Assembly: GCF_016937615.1 (NCBI RefSeq)
Contig: NZ_JAFHKI010000034.1
Coordinates: 1 to 64,000, forward strand
Source: Pseudomonas lactucae
GTDB taxonomy: Bacteria > Pseudomonadota > Gammaproteobacteria > Pseudomonadales > Pseudomonadaceae
Direction of reading: 5' to 3'
DNA: 64,000 nt
Shown piece by piece: positions 9,064 to 18,965 of this stretch. Made by a program: the position numbers and the translations under genes. The notes under the pieces were generated by a model. It searched no databases and was not told the DNA's origin. It worked only from the letters and a program-made list of their open reading frames with translations. Position 1 is the first letter of the stretch; each line of letters begins with the position of its first letter.

Positions 9064-10061
9064 ATGATTGACATGATGCTGCTACGTACCCTTGTTCTTG
9101 AACGCAACGGTCAGGATGCGCCGGTCAACGGCGCTCTGCTCTGCGGGTTTGCCGTAGGCCAGATCGCCTCCAATTTTCTGGTTTATAGCCTGGACGAGGA
9201 GGTTGAGCCGGGGAGCTCCAGGGTATATATCGCGGCCTTGCGCAAAAAGCTCGAACGCTATTTTCTGAGCGGGATTGAATCCAAGGAAGACCTGCAGATC
9301 GCCATGCACGTGTTCAAGCAAATCCTGATGCTGGCCAGCACGCCGGGCGCCAAGGCGGGCGGTGTCACCGAAACCCAGGTGCCTTACTATTTTGTCGATC
9401 TCAAAGGCTGCAAGTTGCCGCCTGCCAGGCCCGAAGATCATCACTCGGTCAACATCAAGAAGGCGCTGGTGATGAAAGTGATCACGTTGGGAATATCAGC
9501 CCCTACGCTACCTGCGATCGAAAGCGCTTCGTTGATCGTGCCGTCCATTCGGTTTTCATCGCAAATGATCTCGCCACCCAGAAGTGCGAGCCCCGCTGAA
9601 CCTGCCCGGCAACCTGAGCACGAACAATCGATTGAAGAAAGCCGACAGGCTACTGTTGAAACACCGGTGGCCCAGGTGTCGGTCGCGCTGCTGATTTGCA
9701 GGAGCCTGGCCTGCCATCGAAGCCTCAACTACCGGCGCCGACCGAGCACGACGCCTTGCCCGAAGTGGACAGTACGCTGACCAACCTGGCGCGCGTCGCC
9801 CAGGAACTGACGCAACAAAAACATGCCGCACTTGAACGTGAGGCCACGCTGGAGCAGTGGCAGGTTCGGCTACTGCGCGAGCAGAACCAGATGGACGACA
9901 AGGCGCGAACCTTGGAGCAGCGCTGTGCGCAGTTGCATGATCAGGCGCAGGCGTTCAACCAGAAGGCCGATGCGTTGAACCTGATGAAGTCGCAATTGGC
10001 GCAGTTGCGCCAGAATCTGCAAGGAATGCTGCACGCGTTGGACCAGGTACTGGAGGGTTGA
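9064..10061 (+). pseudogene. Unknown coiled-coil protein, frameshifted
   Basis: The first frame begins MIDMMLLRTLVLERNGQDAPVNGALLCGFAVGQ and runs through a conserved-looking domain (SSRVYIAALRKKLERYFL) and a Pro/Ser/Glu-rich linker. At about 9690 the frame is lost; the next frame carries QEPGLPSKPQLPAPTEHD and then a long coiled coil (LTNLARVAQELTQQKHAALE to MLHALDQVLEG). Adding one G at 9690 gives QVSVALADLQEPGLP, joining both parts into about 332 residues. I do not recognise a family. The start is uncertain: AAGG lies very close to 9064, and ATGs at 9073 and 9076 are alternatives. It is divergent from the Gld-type operon. Confidence 0.55.
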
Positions 10062-10174
10062 AGCTGAACGGGTCTGGCTACTTTCCCGGGTTCATTTATC
10101 ATCACTGCCAGCCCGTCGGCGCCAGGGCTCGGAACCTGGCGTCTCGTCATCACATCGCCTGGGGATGCAAGCGT

Positions 10175-10648
10175 TTGAGTACCAAGCTGATAACCAAAGA
10201 AGGTCATGAGGCGCTGAAAAAAGAGCTGGATTACCTGTGGCGCGAAAAGCGTCCAGACACCACGCGCAAAGTAACGTGGGCGGCTTCGCTTGGGGATCGC
10301 AGCGAAAACGCCGACTACCAGTACAACAAGAAGCTGCTGCGCGAAATCGACCGTCGCGTGCGCTACCTGCGCAAGCGTCTGGAAGACATGCGCGTTGTGG
10401 AGTACATGCCCGAACAGGAAGGCAAGGTGTTCTTCGGTGCCTGGGTGGATATCGAAAACGAGAAGGGCGAAACCAAGCGTTTTCGCATCGTTGGCTACGA
10501 CGAAATTTATGATCGAATGGACTACATCTCCATCGATTCACCGATGGCCCGTGCGCTGTTACGCAAGGAGGTCGACGATGAAGCCATCGTGCAAACTCCC
10601 AATGGCGAAGTGTGTTGGTGGATCACCGGTATCGAGTACGTAAAGTAA
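10175..10648 (+). CDS. greB: Transcript cleavage/elongation factor GreB
   Basis: A 157-residue GreB, which enters the RNA polymerase secondary channel and triggers cleavage of backtracked RNA. The N-terminal coiled coil has the acidic tip GDRSENADYQYNKK, and the C-terminal domain shows GKVFFGAWVDIENEKGE, YDEIYDRMDYISIDSPMARALL typical of GreB. I chose the TTG at 10175 (LSTKLITKEGHEALKKELD) because GGGGA lies 9 bp before it and family members start at MST.L; upstream residues of the longer frame are not family-like. Use of TTG may keep expression low. Confidence 0.88.
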   Translation: MSTKLITKEGHEALKKELDYLWREKRPDTTRKVTWAASLGDRSENADYQYNKKLLREIDRRVRYLRKRLEDMRVVEYMPEQEGKVFFGAWVDIENEKGETKRFRIVGYDEIYDRMDYISIDSPMARALLRKEVDDEAIVQTPNGEVCWWITGIEYVK

Positions 10649-10693
10649 CACGCCGTGGCTCGCACGCTGTGAGGCATGCGTGCTGTCGGTCGA

Positions 10694-13207
10694 TCAGCCT
10701 TCGCGCAAAACGGTCAATGGGCTGGCGTTCAGTGCGCGACGCGTACCGAATACCCCGGCGCCCCCGATCAACACCGCGCCTATGACCGGCAGCAGTAACA
10801 ACCACGGGTGCGGTTGCCAGGTCAGGTCGAAGGCATAGCGGTACAGCACCCACGTCACCAGCTCGGTGCCCAGCGCCGCCAACAGCCCGCTGACCGCACC
10901 CAGCAAGCCGAATTCGATGCGTCGGGCCTTGACCAGCAACCTGCGTTCAGCACCCAGTGCACGCAGCAGCGCACCCTGGCGGATACGTTCATCCAGGGTG
11001 GCCTGAAGGCCGGAGAACAGCACCGCCATCCCTGCCGCGAGCACAAACAAGAGCACGTACTCCACTGCCAGGGTCACTTGGGCGAGGATGCTGCGCAACT
11101 GCTCCAACAGGGCTTCGACCTGCAGGATGGTCACGGCCGGGAACGCCCGTGACAAGTCGACGATCTGCGAGTCATGGCCGGGTGCCAGGTAGAAGCTGGT
11201 CAGGTAAGTGGCTGGCAGATCCTTCAAGGTGCCCGGCTGGAAAATCATGAAGAAGTTGGGCTGGAAGTTATCCCAATTGATGGTGCGAAGGCTGGTCACC
11301 CGCGCTTCGCGATTTTCCCCGGCGATAGTGAATACCAGGTGATCGTTGAGCTTGAGTTTGAGGCTTTCGGCAACCTTGGCCTCTACAGAGACGCCGGGGA
11401 TGCCATCGCCGGGTTGCTGCGACCACCACGAACCTGCGGTGAGCGCATTGCCCGGTGGCAGGTCGGCGGCCCACGTCAGGCTCAAGTCGCGCTGTACCGC
11501 ACGGTCACCGCTGGAGTCCTTGCTGACAATCTCCTGTACCGGCGCGCCGTTGATGCTGATTAGTCGCCCCGGCACCACCGGGTACAGCGGCGCCGATTGC
11601 GCCTGTACTTCCAGCAGGCGCGCCCCAAAGGCGTCCCTGTCGGCCGGCAGGATGTTCAGCGCGAAATAGTTGGGGGCGTCCTTGGGCAGCTGGTTTTGCC
11701 AGGTGTCCAGTAATTCGCCACGCAGCAGGGCGATCAAGCCCATGGACAACAGGATCAAGCCGAACGCCAGGGATTGGCCGGCCGCCGCCAGTGGATGGCG
11801 CAGCAACTGGCCCAGGCCCAGGCGCCAGGGCAGTGAGGCCCGGGCGAGCAAGCGTCGCAGACTCTGCAGCAACAGCAGCAGCAAGCCACCCAGGACCAGT
11901 GCCGCCACGACGCCACCGCCCAACAGGGCAAAGGTCAGCACCAGGTCAAGGCTCAGGCGCCACATGATCAGGCCTAGGGCGAACAGGGCTGCGCCGTAGA
12001 CCATCCAGGTGCTGGAAGGAATGGGCAGCAGATCGCGACGCAACACCCGCAACGGCGGTACGCGGCCCAGTGCAGCCAATGGCGGCAGGGCGAAGCCGGC
12101 GAGGGCGACCAGCCCGGTGCCGATTCCGGCAACGGCGGGTAACAGCCCGCCGGGCGGCACGTCGGCCGGCAGCAGGTCGTGCAGAAAGTAGAACAGGCCA
12201 AACTGCGCCAGCCAGCCGAGCGCTACGCCGGCCAGGCTCGCCAGCAGGCCCAGGACCGTCAGTTGCAGGCTGAACAACAGCATGGCTTCGCGTCGCGACA
12301 ACCCCAGGCAGCGCAACAGCGCACTGGCATCGAAACGTCGCGTGGCAAAGCGGTTGGCCGACAAGGCCACGGCCACACCGGCCAGTAACACGGCTACCAG
12401 GCTCGCCATGTTCAGGTAGCGCTCGGCCTTGCCCAGGGCCCCGCCGATCTGCTGGTTACCGTCTCTTGAGTCTTGCAGGCGTTGATTGGCGGCCAGGCCC
12501 GGCTTGATCAGGTCGCGATAGGTCTGCAGCGCGGTACTGCCTTGTGGTCCACGCCACAGCTCGCGATAACTGACGCGGCTGCCGGGTTGGACCACGCCGG
12601 TGGCGTCAAGGTCGGCCAGGTTGATCATGACCCGGGGCGTGAGGCTGTAGAAGTTGCCGGCGCGGTCCGGTTCATAGGTGAGCACGCGGGCCAGGCGCAG
12701 GGTCTTCATGCCTACATCGATGCTGTCGCCGACTTTGAGGTCCAGCGCTGTCAGCAGGCGCGCTTCCACCCACGCTTCACCGGGTTTCGGTGCGCCGCCC
12801 GGGGTTTGCTCGGCGAAGGGCGCGGCGGCGCTTTTGAGTTCGCCGCGCAACGGATATTGCTCGCTGACCGCTTTGACACTGGAGAGCTGGATGCCGTTGT
12901 CGGTGGCGATGACGCTGGAGAACTCCACCACGCGGGCATGGTCCAGGCCCAGTTCGGTGCCGGAGCGGATTTGCTCCGGGCGGGCCGGCGAGCTGCCTTC
13001 GAGCACCAGATCGGCACCCAGGAATTCGGTGGCGCGCAACAGCATGGCGCCGTTGAGACGCGCACCGAAGTAGCCGATGGCGGTACTGGCGGCCACAGCC
13101 ACTAACAAGGCAAAGAACAACACGCGCAATTCGCCGGCGCGGGCATCGCGCAGTAATTGGCGCATGGCCAGGCTGAACAGGCGCAACAGCGGCAAACGTG
13201 CCATCAA
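10694..13207 (-). CDS. FtsX/YbbP-type ABC transporter permease
   Basis: An 837-residue integral membrane protein of the MacB/FtsX-like superfamily. A first helix near residues 30-48 is followed by a periplasmic domain, a bundle of helices around residues 260-500 and a last group near 720-820 (for example [24 protein letters not shown]). The [15 protein letters not shown] loop near the C-terminus is typical. It overlaps the ATPase gene by 4 bp (ATGA), and the pair corresponds to E. coli YbbP/YbbA. The substrate is not established; linkage to tesA suggests a role in lipid or lysophospholipid handling (inference). A second ATG one codon downstream is an alternative start. Confidence 0.85.
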   Translation of the reverse strand: MMARLPLLRLFSLAMRQLLRDARAGELRVLFFALLVAVAASTAIGYFGARLNGAMLLRATEFLGADLVLEGSSPARPEQIRSGTELGLDHARVVEFSSVIATDNGIQLSSVKAVSEQYPLRGELKSAAAPFAEQTPGGAPKPGEAWVEARLLTALDLKVGDSIDVGMKTLRLARVLTYEPDRAGNFYSLTPRVMINLADLDATGVVQPGSRVSYRELWRGPQGSTALQTYRDLIKPGLAANQRLQDSRDGNQQIGGALGKAERYLNMASLVAVLLAGVAVALSANRFATRRFDASALLRCLGLSRREAMLLFSLQLTVLGLLASLAGVALGWLAQFGLFYFLHDLLPADVPPGGLLPAVAGIGTGLVALAGFALPPLAALGRVPPLRVLRRDLLPIPSSTWMVYGAALFALGLIMWRLSLDLVLTFALLGGGVVAALVLGGLLLLLLQSLRRLLARASLPWRLGLGQLLRHPLAAAGQSLAFGLILLSMGLIALLRGELLDTWQNQLPKDAPNYFALNILPADRDAFGARLLEVQAQSAPLYPVVPGRLISINGAPVQEIVSKDSSGDRAVQRDLSLTWAADLPPGNALTAGSWWSQQPGDGIPGVSVEAKVAESLKLKLNDHLVFTIAGENREARVTSLRTINWDNFQPNFFMIFQPGTLKDLPATYLTSFYLAPGHDSQIVDLSRAFPAVTILQVEALLEQLRSILAQVTLAVEYVLLFVLAAGMAVLFSGLQATLDERIRQGALLRALGAERRLLVKARRIEFGLLGAVSGLLAALGTELVTWVLYRYAFDLTWQPHPWLLLLPVIGAVLIGGAGVFGTRRALNASPLTVLREG

Positions 13208-13887
13208 GGCTCCAGGGGCGCGACCATCAGGCCGGCTTCAAGGCGGATCAGGCGCCGGCAACGGTGGGCCAGGCGCTCGTCATGGGTGACCAGCACCAGG
13301 GTCGTGCCGTTCTCTTTATTGAGTTCGAACAGCAAGTCACTGATGCGCTCGCCGGTATGGCTGTCGAGGTTGCCGGTGGGTTCGTCGGCAAACAGCACGT
13401 CCGGCTCGGCGGCAAAGGCGCGGGCAATCGCCACGCGTTGCTGTTCGCCACCAGAGAGTTGGCGCGGCGAGTGGGTCAGGCGTTGGCCCAGGCCTACGCG
13501 TTCCAGCAGGTGTCTGGCGCGCTCGCGGGCATCTTTGCGGCCGTCCAGTTCCAGCGGCAGCATCACATTTTCCAGTGCATTGAGGCTGTCGAGCAGTTGG
13601 AACGACTGGAACACGAAGCCTACGTGTTCGGCGCGGATGCGCGCCCGTTGGTCTTCGTCGAGGCTGCTGAGCGCCTGGCCGGCGAGGGTGACTTCGCCGC
13701 TGCTGGGCAGGTCGAGGCCGGCCAGCAGGCCCAGGAGGGTGGACTTGCCGGAACCGGAGCTGCCGACGATAGCCAGGCTGTCGCCCTTGTTCAGTTCCAG
13801 GCTCAGTTCGTGCAGGATAGTCAGTTCACCTTCCGCGCTGGGAACCACTTTGCTGAGGTTTCGCGCGGTGAGAATGCTTGCGCCCAT
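13204..13887 (-). CDS. YbbA-type ABC transporter ATPase (LolD-like)
   Basis: A 227-residue cytoplasmic ATPase with intact motifs: Walker [11 protein letters not shown]-loop [17 protein letters not shown], signature [14 protein letters not shown], Walker [13 protein letters not shown] and H-loop LVLVTHDE. This class energises MacB/FtsX-like permeases, here the gene that overlaps its stop by 4 bp. The ATG at 13887 was chosen over upstream in-frame codons because the sequence [15 protein letters not shown] is family-like and because the tesA gene begins on the other strand only 10 bp away. Confidence 0.9.
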   Translation of the reverse strand: MGASILTARNLSKVVPSAEGELTILHELSLELNKGDSLAIVGSSGSGKSTLLGLLAGLDLPSSGEVTLAGQALSSLDEDQRARIRAEHVGFVFQSFQLLDSLNALENVMLPLELDGRKDARERARHLLERVGLGQRLTHSPRQLSGGEQQRVAIARAFAAEPDVLFADEPTGNLDSHTGERISDLLFELNKENGTTLVLVTHDERLAHRCRRLIRLEAGLMVAPLEP

Positions 13888-13897
13888 GGAGAATCCG

Positions 13898-14503
13898 ATG
13901 CGAATGTGGTTTTTGAGTGCTGGCCTGGCCTTGTTGTGCGTGGCCCAGAGCGCAGCGGCGGGTACGATCCTGATCGTCGGCGATAGTATCAGTGCCGGTT
14001 TCGGCCTGGATACCCGCAAAGGATGGGTTGCATTGCTGGAACAACGCCTCAAGAAGGAAGGTTTCGACGATAAGGTGGTCAACGCCTCCATCAGTGGCGA
14101 TACCAGTGCCGGAGGCCTCGCGCGGCTGCCGGCGGCGCTTGCGGAGCATAAGCCGGACGTGGTGGTTATCGAGCTTGGGGGCAATGATGGCTTGCGCGGG
14201 CAGCCGCCGGCGCAATTGCAACAAAATCTTGCATCGATGATTGATCAGTCCAGGGCCGGCGGCGCCAAGGTGCTGTTGTTGGGGATGCAGTTGCCACCTA
14301 ATTACGGTCCGCGATACACCAAGGCCTTTGCCGACGTCTTTGGCACATTGGCCAAGGAAAAAAATATCCCGCTGGTACCGTTTTTCCTTGAAGGTATCGG
14401 CGGCCATCCGGAGTTGATGCAGGCTGACCAACTGCACCCGGCGGTCGCCGCCCAGGGCAAGTTGCTGGAAAATGTCTGGCCAACGCTCAAACCGCTGTTA
14501 TGA
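13898..14503 (+). CDS. tesA: Arylesterase/thioesterase/lysophospholipase TesA (SGNH hydrolase)
   Basis: A 201-residue periplasmic multifunctional esterase. The signal peptide [21 protein letters not shown] is followed by the SGNH blocks: [11 protein letters not shown] (nucleophile Ser), the Gly of [16 protein letters not shown] and DQLHP (Asp/His). The ATG at 13898 has GGAGA 5 bp upstream; ATG 13886 has no ribosome binding site. The start codon lies 10 bp from that of the divergent YbbA gene, as in E. coli, so each promoter must lie within or across the other gene. The small gene at 14562 follows. Confidence 0.92.
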   Translation: MRMWFLSAGLALLCVAQSAAAGTILIVGDSISAGFGLDTRKGWVALLEQRLKKEGFDDKVVNASISGDTSAGGLARLPAALAEHKPDVVVIELGGNDGLRGQPPAQLQQNLASMIDQSRAGGAKVLLLGMQLPPNYGPRYTKAFADVFGTLAKEKNIPLVPFFLEGIGGHPELMQADQLHPAVAAQGKLLENVWPTLKPLL

Positions 14504-14561
14504 CGCTTTTCTACCGGCAGGCTTTCGGCTAAGGTGGCGCCCCCCTGATCTGGAGCCCCCG

Positions 14562-14855
14562 ATGTCGCGTCCTGCCTGGTCCCTGTTTAATTACCAACTG
14601 ATCGAACCGGACGAGCAGCTGGATCTGTTCGCCTGCCAGGAAGTGCGGGTACATCTGGTCACGCGTCAATTGGAGCTGGGGGGCTCTATCGATCGCACGC
14701 TGTGCGGCACTTTATTGCCGGCGCAACCACGCTGGTCGCTGGTTGATCGATCGATTTTTCAGGACCAGCGCCTGTGCCCCTTATGCCGGGCCATTCTTGA
14801 GTCCCAGAAGCGTGGCACGCCGCCGATCTGGCCGGAGTTGCGTTTCGAACTCTAG
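14562..14855 (+). CDS. Conserved-looking small protein with CxxC motif
   Basis: A 97-residue protein, MSRPAWSLFNYQLIEPDEQLDLF..., with GGAG upstream. Cysteines occur in FACQEV, RTLCGTL and LCPLCRAIL; the CPLC pair near residue 75 with the others could bind zinc. I know of similar short proteins next to tesA in pseudomonads, but no function can be given. It starts 58 bp after tesA and could be cotranscribed with it. Confidence 0.65.
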   Translation: MSRPAWSLFNYQLIEPDEQLDLFACQEVRVHLVTRQLELGGSIDRTLCGTLLPAQPRWSLVDRSIFQDQRLCPLCRAILESQKRGTPPIWPELRFEL

Positions 14856-14922
14856 ATGCAGCTGCAAGCTCCTAGCTATAAGCTGTAAGCTAGCGGCTGA
14901 AAGCTTGCAGCTCGTGGCTCGC
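14856..14922. repeat. AGCT/GCAAGCT-rich short repeat cluster
   Basis: Within 65 bp after the preceding stop, motifs GCAGCTGCAAGCT, AGCTATAAGCTGTAAGCT and GAAAGCTTGCAGCT occur in both orientations. Such AGCTTGCAGC-type palindromic clusters are dispersed in Pseudomonas intergenic DNA. They can fold into hairpins and may stop readthrough into the next gene. Confidence 0.6.
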
Positions 14923-14959
14923 TTTTAACCTACCCGTCGTTCTGCGAAGGATTTTCCGG

Positions 14960-15928
14960 ATGTTGTCGCGCCTTTCCGTCGTCACCTGCTGCCTGTCTCT
15001 CGCTGCACTCTGTGCGTCCGGTTCTGCGTCCGCGTTGCAGTTGCCTTTGCCACCACCCGGTGAGGACATCGTCGGCCAGGTCCAGGTGATCAAGGCCAAG
15101 TACGAAGACACCTTCGCCGACCTGGGCACGACCTACGATCTGGGCTATTCGGAGATGGTTGCGGCCAACCCCGGTGTCGATGCCTGGTTGCCGGGGGCGG
15201 GCACCGAAATCGTCTTGCCGACGCGCTTCATCCTGCCACCGGGACCTCGTGAAGGCATCGTAATCAACCTGGCGGAGTACCGGCTCTATTACTTCCCCAA
15301 GGGCCAGAACGTGGTCTACACCTTCCCGCTGGGGATTGGTCGCGAGGGCTGGGGCTCGCCGATTGCCCATACCAGCATCATCGCCAAGACACCGAACCCG
15401 ACCTGGACGCCACCGGCTTCCATCAAGGCCGAACACGCCGCCAACGGTGACCCGTTACCCAACGTGGTACCGGCCGGCCCGGACAACCCCCTGGGCCCGT
15501 TCAAGTTCACCCTGGGTACACCGGGTTACCTGATCCACGGTTCCAACATGAAGTTCGGCATCGGCACGCGCACCAGTCATGGTTGCTTCCGCATGTTCAA
15601 CAACAACGTGCTGGAGATGGCCGGTATGGTGCCGGTGGGCACCTCGGTGCGCATCATCAATGATGCCTACAAGTTCGGCAGCAGCGGCGGTAAGGTCTAT
15701 CTCGAAGCCCATACGCCGTTGAACGACGATGGCACGCCGTCGGTGGTCGACAAGCACACGGCAGTGATCAACGCGCTGCTCAAGCGTGAAGACTTGGCCA
15801 ATAACCTGCGGGTCAATTGGGATCAGGTACGTGATGTGGTAGCGGCGGAAGAGGGGTTGCCCACCGAAATCGGCGTGCCCGGCGCTGCGCCGATCGCCTC
15901 CAGCGCGCCGATCGATCTGCAACAATAA
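14960..15928 (+). CDS. L,D-transpeptidase (YkuD family)
   Basis: A 322-residue exported enzyme; the signal peptide ends near SGSASA (about residue 25). A LysM-like segment (TFADLGTTYDLGYSEMVAANPGVD) precedes the YkuD catalytic domain starting at REGIVINLAEYRLYYF. The active-site motif reads HGSNMKFGIGTRTSHGCFRM with the nucleophile Cys in SHGC. Such enzymes make 3-3 crosslinks in peptidoglycan or attach Braun-type lipoprotein. The next gene, on the opposite strand, encodes the Lpp-like lipoprotein OprI, which makes the attachment role plausible here (inference). Confidence 0.88.
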   Translation: MLSRLSVVTCCLSLAALCASGSASALQLPLPPPGEDIVGQVQVIKAKYEDTFADLGTTYDLGYSEMVAANPGVDAWLPGAGTEIVLPTRFILPPGPREGIVINLAEYRLYYFPKGQNVVYTFPLGIGREGWGSPIAHTSIIAKTPNPTWTPPASIKAEHAANGDPLPNVVPAGPDNPLGPFKFTLGTPGYLIHGSNMKFGIGTRTSHGCFRMFNNNVLEMAGMVPVGTSVRIINDAYKFGSSGGKVYLEAHTPLNDDGTPSVVDKHTAVINALLKREDLANNLRVNWDQVRDVVAAEEGLPTEIGVPGAAPIASSAPIDLQQ

Positions 15929-16053
15929 GCCCGAGCGAAGCATGTGAGAGGGGATTAGCTCCCTATAGCGGTCGGTCACTATCTGATGTGCTGGCGGTTA
16001 CCCCGTTATCGGGAGCAAGTCGAATCGCCACAACGTCCCTCGCGCATTCAGGC

Positions 16054-16084
16054 AAAAAAAAGCCGATCCATAAATGGATCGGCT
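16054..16084 (-). terminator. Rho-independent terminator of oprI
   Basis: On the minus strand a 10-bp stem AGCCGATCCA / TGGATCGGCT with a TTTA loop is followed by seven or eight T residues. It lies about 25 bp after the oprI stop, as expected for a highly expressed monocistronic gene. Confidence 0.9.
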
Positions 16085-16106
16085 TGATAACAACCCCGAG
16101 GGGTTA

Positions 16107-16358
16107 TTACTTGCGGCTAGCTTTTTCAAGCATGCGCAGAGCGCGCTCGTTAGCTTCGTCAGCAGTCTGTTGTGCTTTTTGAGCAGCAGCCAGAGCTTCA
16201 TCAGCTTTACGGTAGGCTTCGTCTGCACGGGCCTGGGAGCGAGCTGCTGCGTCTTCAGTTGCAGTCAGACGAGCTTCGGTTTCTTTGGAGACGCTGCTGC
16301 AACCGGTAGCCAGAACTGCGGCCAGAGCCAGAGCAGAGAATTTCAGAACGTTGTTCAT
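16107..16358 (-). CDS. oprI: Outer membrane lipoprotein OprI (Lpp-like)
   Basis: An 83-residue lipoprotein that anchors the outer membrane and is abundant in pseudomonads. The start [22 protein letters not shown] gives a signal peptide with lipobox ATGC; the mature part is one heptad-repeat coiled coil ([20 protein letters not shown]...) ending in RMLEKASRK with the C-terminal lysine. I chose the ATG at 16358 since AAGGGGAA lies just upstream and the family starts MNNVLK; the in-frame ATG five codons earlier lacks support. A terminator follows and a candidate promoter precedes it. Confidence 0.95.
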   Translation of the reverse strand: MNNVLKFSALALAAVLATGCSSVSKETEARLTATEDAAARSQARADEAYRKADEALAAAQKAQQTADEANERALRMLEKASRK

Positions 16359-16969
16359 CGTGTTCCCCTTCAAGGACTTTCTATTAAATGGCTACTTTCT
16401 CAGAGTGAGCTAATAGCCGGCGTACATACTACCCATTACTTGTAGTAAGTAAACTGACGTAGCGCAAGAAGCAAAAAAAATTCTCGCGGCGAATCTGTTT
16501 TGGCTGACCTTTTGGGGATTTGTATAAAAAGCGTCCAATTTTTTTCGATCGGGCGCAAATGAGACCCAGGCTGAAAGGGCCGGCCCGCATGTGCCAAGCC
16601 TTGCAGCTAGATGAAAATTTATATATTCATCTCGACACTTGCGTTGCGTTGCGTGTGGCCTCGCCGGGCATCTTTTACGCATGTAGAGGTGACTTTAAGA
16701 GCGCCTGTTCGTCTCAAGGTTCAACAGCCGGCAATGTTCAGGCTTTCGATCCGCGACGGGTCGAGGTCTTTTCTATATCCACCCGTGGCAGAGGATGACG
16801 AGTGCGCCTTGAGCAATCGCAGGATTGGTGCCTACTATTCCCTACGTGCAGGTGTGAGCGCTCAAGGTTTTCTCGTTGTCGAAACCGGCACGGGGTGGCG
16901 TAGATGTTCCTTCGCCGGAAAAACATCGGTAAGGTAGGGGTCAGAAACCAAGACCCGCAAGGAGTAGTG
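16359..16969. other. Gene-free region between oprI and acetyltransferase gene
   Basis: About 610 bp. The part next to oprI (to about 16460) holds its promoter and leader. The rest has AT-rich stretches (around 16480-16550 and 16612-16632) and two overlapping open frames (16520-16798, 16611-16937) without ribosome binding sites, family features or the GC3 bias of true genes here. I see no RNA gene. Confidence 0.4.
16426..16453 (-). promoter_or_regulatory. Candidate oprI promoter
   Basis: On the minus strand TTTACT (16453-16448), a 16-bp spacer and TAGTAT (16431-16426), giving a leader of about 60 nt. Each hexamer matches 4 of 6 consensus bases. Confidence 0.4.
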
Positions 16970-17251
16970 ATGAGCGAGGCGTTGTCCATCCACCATGACC
17001 AGGCTGGTCATCAGTTCGAGACCAATGTGGACGGTCATCGTGCCTATCTGACCTATATGGACCTTGGGAAGCAGACCCTGGATATCTATCGGACCTTTGT
17101 GCCTAACGCACTGCGGGGCCGTGGCATTGCGGCGGCGTTGACCGAAGCGGCCTTGAAGTTCGCCGAAGAGGCTGGCTACACGGTGATTCCGTCCTGCTCC
17201 TATGTCGAGCGCTACATGGAGCGCCACCAGCGCCATGCCGCGAAGCTGTAA
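16970..17251 (+). CDS. GNAT-like N-acetyltransferase (YjdJ-type)
   Basis: A 93-residue single-domain protein. VPNALRGRGIAAALTEAALKFAEEAGYTVIPSCSYVERYMERH matches the short GNAT family (COG2388-type) with the acetyl-CoA loop RGRGIA and conserved Cys/Tyr of the SCSYV segment. The substrate is unknown. The ATG at 16970 has AAGGAG about 7 bp upstream; the longer frame from 16904 has none. A strong bidirectional terminator separates it from the convergent DAHP synthase gene. Confidence 0.85.
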   Translation: MSEALSIHHDQAGHQFETNVDGHRAYLTYMDLGKQTLDIYRTFVPNALRGRGIAAALTEAALKFAEEAGYTVIPSCSYVERYMERHQRHAAKL

Positions 17252-17271
17252 GGCATAAAAACAGCAGCATA

Positions 17272-17300
17272 AAAAACGCCGGGCTCAGCCCGGCGTTTTT
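17272..17300. terminator. Bidirectional terminator between acetyltransferase and DAHP synthase genes
   Basis: Stem AAAAACGCCGGGC / GCCCGGCGTTTTT with a TCA loop lies between two convergent genes, 20 bp after one stop and 23 bp after the other. The A/T tracts on both sides allow termination in both directions. Confidence 0.92.
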
Positions 17301-17322
17301 GTGTGCGCTGTTACGCTCCGAT

Positions 17323-18399
17323 TCAAGTGCGTTTGCGTTTGGGCAATACGTCCTTGAGCTTGGCGTGCATGCTGCGCAGGGTGTTCTCGGTAGCGGACCA
17401 ATCGATGCAGGCATCGGTGATCGACACGCCGTACTGCAAGTCGGCCAGATCTTTTGGAATGGCTTGGCAACCCCAGTTCAGGTGGCTTTCGACCATCAGG
17501 CCGATGATCGACTGGTTGCCTTCCAGAATCTGGTTGGCGACGTTTTCCATTACCAGCGGTTGCAGGGCCGGGTCCTTGTTGGAGTTGGCGTGGCTGCAAT
17601 CGACCATGATGTTCGGCTTGATTTTGGCCTTGTTCAGTGCCTGTTCGCACAGGGCCACACTGACCGAGTCATAGTTGGGCTTGCCGTTGCCGCCGCGCAG
17701 CACCACGTGACCATAGGCATTGCCTTTGGTGGTGACGATGGAGACGCCGCCTTCCTGGTTGATTCCCAGGAAACGGTGAGGGCTGGAAACCGATTGCAGC
17801 GCGTTGATTGCAACCGTCAGGCCGCCGTCGGTGCCGTTCTTGAAGCCCACGGCAGAAGACAGGCCGGACGCCATTTCGCGGTGGGTCTGGGATTCGGTGG
17901 TGCGTGCGCCGATGGCCGACCAGCTGATCAGGTCCTGCAGGTACTGCGGGGAGATCGGGTCCAGCGCTTCGGTAGCGGTGGGCAGGCCCATTTCGGCCAG
18001 GTCCAGCAGCAGTTTGCGGCCGATGTGCAAGCCGTCCTGGATCTTGAAAGAGTCGTCCAGGTACGGGTCGTTGATCAAACCTTTCCAGCCCACGGTGGTA
18101 CGCGGCTTCTCGAAATAGACGCGCATCACCAGGTACAAGGTGTCGGCCACTTCAGCCGCCAGCACCTTGAGGCGCTCAGCGTATTCGTGGGCGGCCTTGA
18201 GGTCGTGGATCGAGCAGGGGCCGATCACTACAAAAAGGCGGTGGTCGGTGCCGTCGAGAATCTCACGGATGACTTCGCGGCCCTTGGTAACGGTCTGCAA
18301 GGCAGCCTCGCTCAAAGGTATTTCGCGCTTGAGCTGATCGGGCGTGATCAGTGTCTCGTTGGATTCGACGTTTAGGTCATTGATCGGTAAATCAGCCAT
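17323..18399 (-). CDS. Class I 3-deoxy-7-phosphoheptulonate (DAHP) synthase
   Basis: A 358-residue enzyme for the first step of the shikimate pathway (PEP plus erythrose 4-phosphate). Family marks are FVVIGPCSIHD, RVYFEKPRTTVGWKGLINDP, ATEALDPISPQYL, IGARTTESQTHRE, FKNGTDG and MVDCSHANSNK. It is of the AroF/AroG/AroH type with an N-terminal extension for feedback control; which amino acid inhibits it cannot be told from sequence by eye. A class II enzyme for the same reaction is encoded at 32184-33533. The ATG at 18399 gives the expected N-terminus MADLPINDLNVES. Confidence 0.93.
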   Translation of the reverse strand: MADLPINDLNVESNETLITPDQLKREIPLSEAALQTVTKGREVIREILDGTDHRLFVVIGPCSIHDLKAAHEYAERLKVLAAEVADTLYLVMRVYFEKPRTTVGWKGLINDPYLDDSFKIQDGLHIGRKLLLDLAEMGLPTATEALDPISPQYLQDLISWSAIGARTTESQTHREMASGLSSAVGFKNGTDGGLTVAINALQSVSSPHRFLGINQEGGVSIVTTKGNAYGHVVLRGGNGKPNYDSVSVALCEQALNKAKIKPNIMVDCSHANSNKDPALQPLVMENVANQILEGNQSIIGLMVESHLNWGCQAIPKDLADLQYGVSITDACIDWSATENTLRSMHAKLKDVLPKRKRT

Positions 18400-18530
18400 C
18401 GTGTTACTCGTCAGGGTCACGGGTGCCGGCCGCCAGCCATCCCCGTGCGGCGGAGCACAGCATGATTTGGATGCAGGGGGGAGGAACCTTAGCGCGTAAC
18501 ACGGGCCCGCGACAATGGGCAAAGCCCGCT

Positions 18531-18965
18531 TTAATCCCGCGCTGGCTGCACAAACGCCTCATGGGAGAACTCACCGGCATGGCGCGCCACCCACTCGCGG
18601 GCCAGGGCTTCGAGTTGCGCAGGGGTGGGGTCGCCCTCTTCGTGCTGGCGGCAGTAGCGCTCTATCCTGCATGCTTGCTCACCCATGCGCGCCCCGAACA
18701 GGGCATGCTCATCGGTAAACGAAACCGCGACGCGATAGCCGTCTTCCACCTTGCGACACCACGCCACGTAGCCCGGATAACGCGCGTTGGCACCCAGCGA
18801 GGGAATGTGCAGATCAACGGCGGTGCCCTGGCGCCAGGCACGCGGGCAATTGCAGGCGACGCCGCCCAGGCCGATAGTGTGCAGGCGTTGGCGGGGAATG
18901 GCGGGGGAAGGACGTTGGATCAACAGCGCGGCGACATCATCAGGGTGAGGTAAAAAACGACCCAT
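18531..18965 (-). CDS. PilZ domain-like protein
   Basis: A 144-residue protein, MGRFLPHPDDVAALLIQRPS..., with the spread-out PilZ pattern: a basic stretch RQRLHTIGLGGVACNC, VDLHIPSLG and ARYPGYVAWCRKVEDGYRVAVSFTDE. The canonical RxxxR motif is imperfect (PRQRLH), so c-di-GMP binding is uncertain. The C-terminus has CRIERYCRQHEEGDP and is acidic. CGGAG precedes the start. The start codon ATG (18965-18963) overlaps by two bases the first possible ATG of the divergent thioredoxin-like gene. Confidence 0.7.
   Translation of the reverse strand: MGRFLPHPDDVAALLIQRPSPAIPRQRLHTIGLGGVACNCPRAWRQGTAVDLHIPSLGANARYPGYVAWCRKVEDGYRVAVSFTDEHALFGARMGEQACRIERYCRQHEEGDPTPAQLEALAREWVARHAGEFSHEAFVQPARD

Noticed and set aside
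16520..16937. Two overlapping small frames between oprI and the acetyltransferase gene
   Set aside because: No Shine-Dalgarno sequence, no GC3 bias like true genes here and no family-like sequence; kept as a gene-free region.
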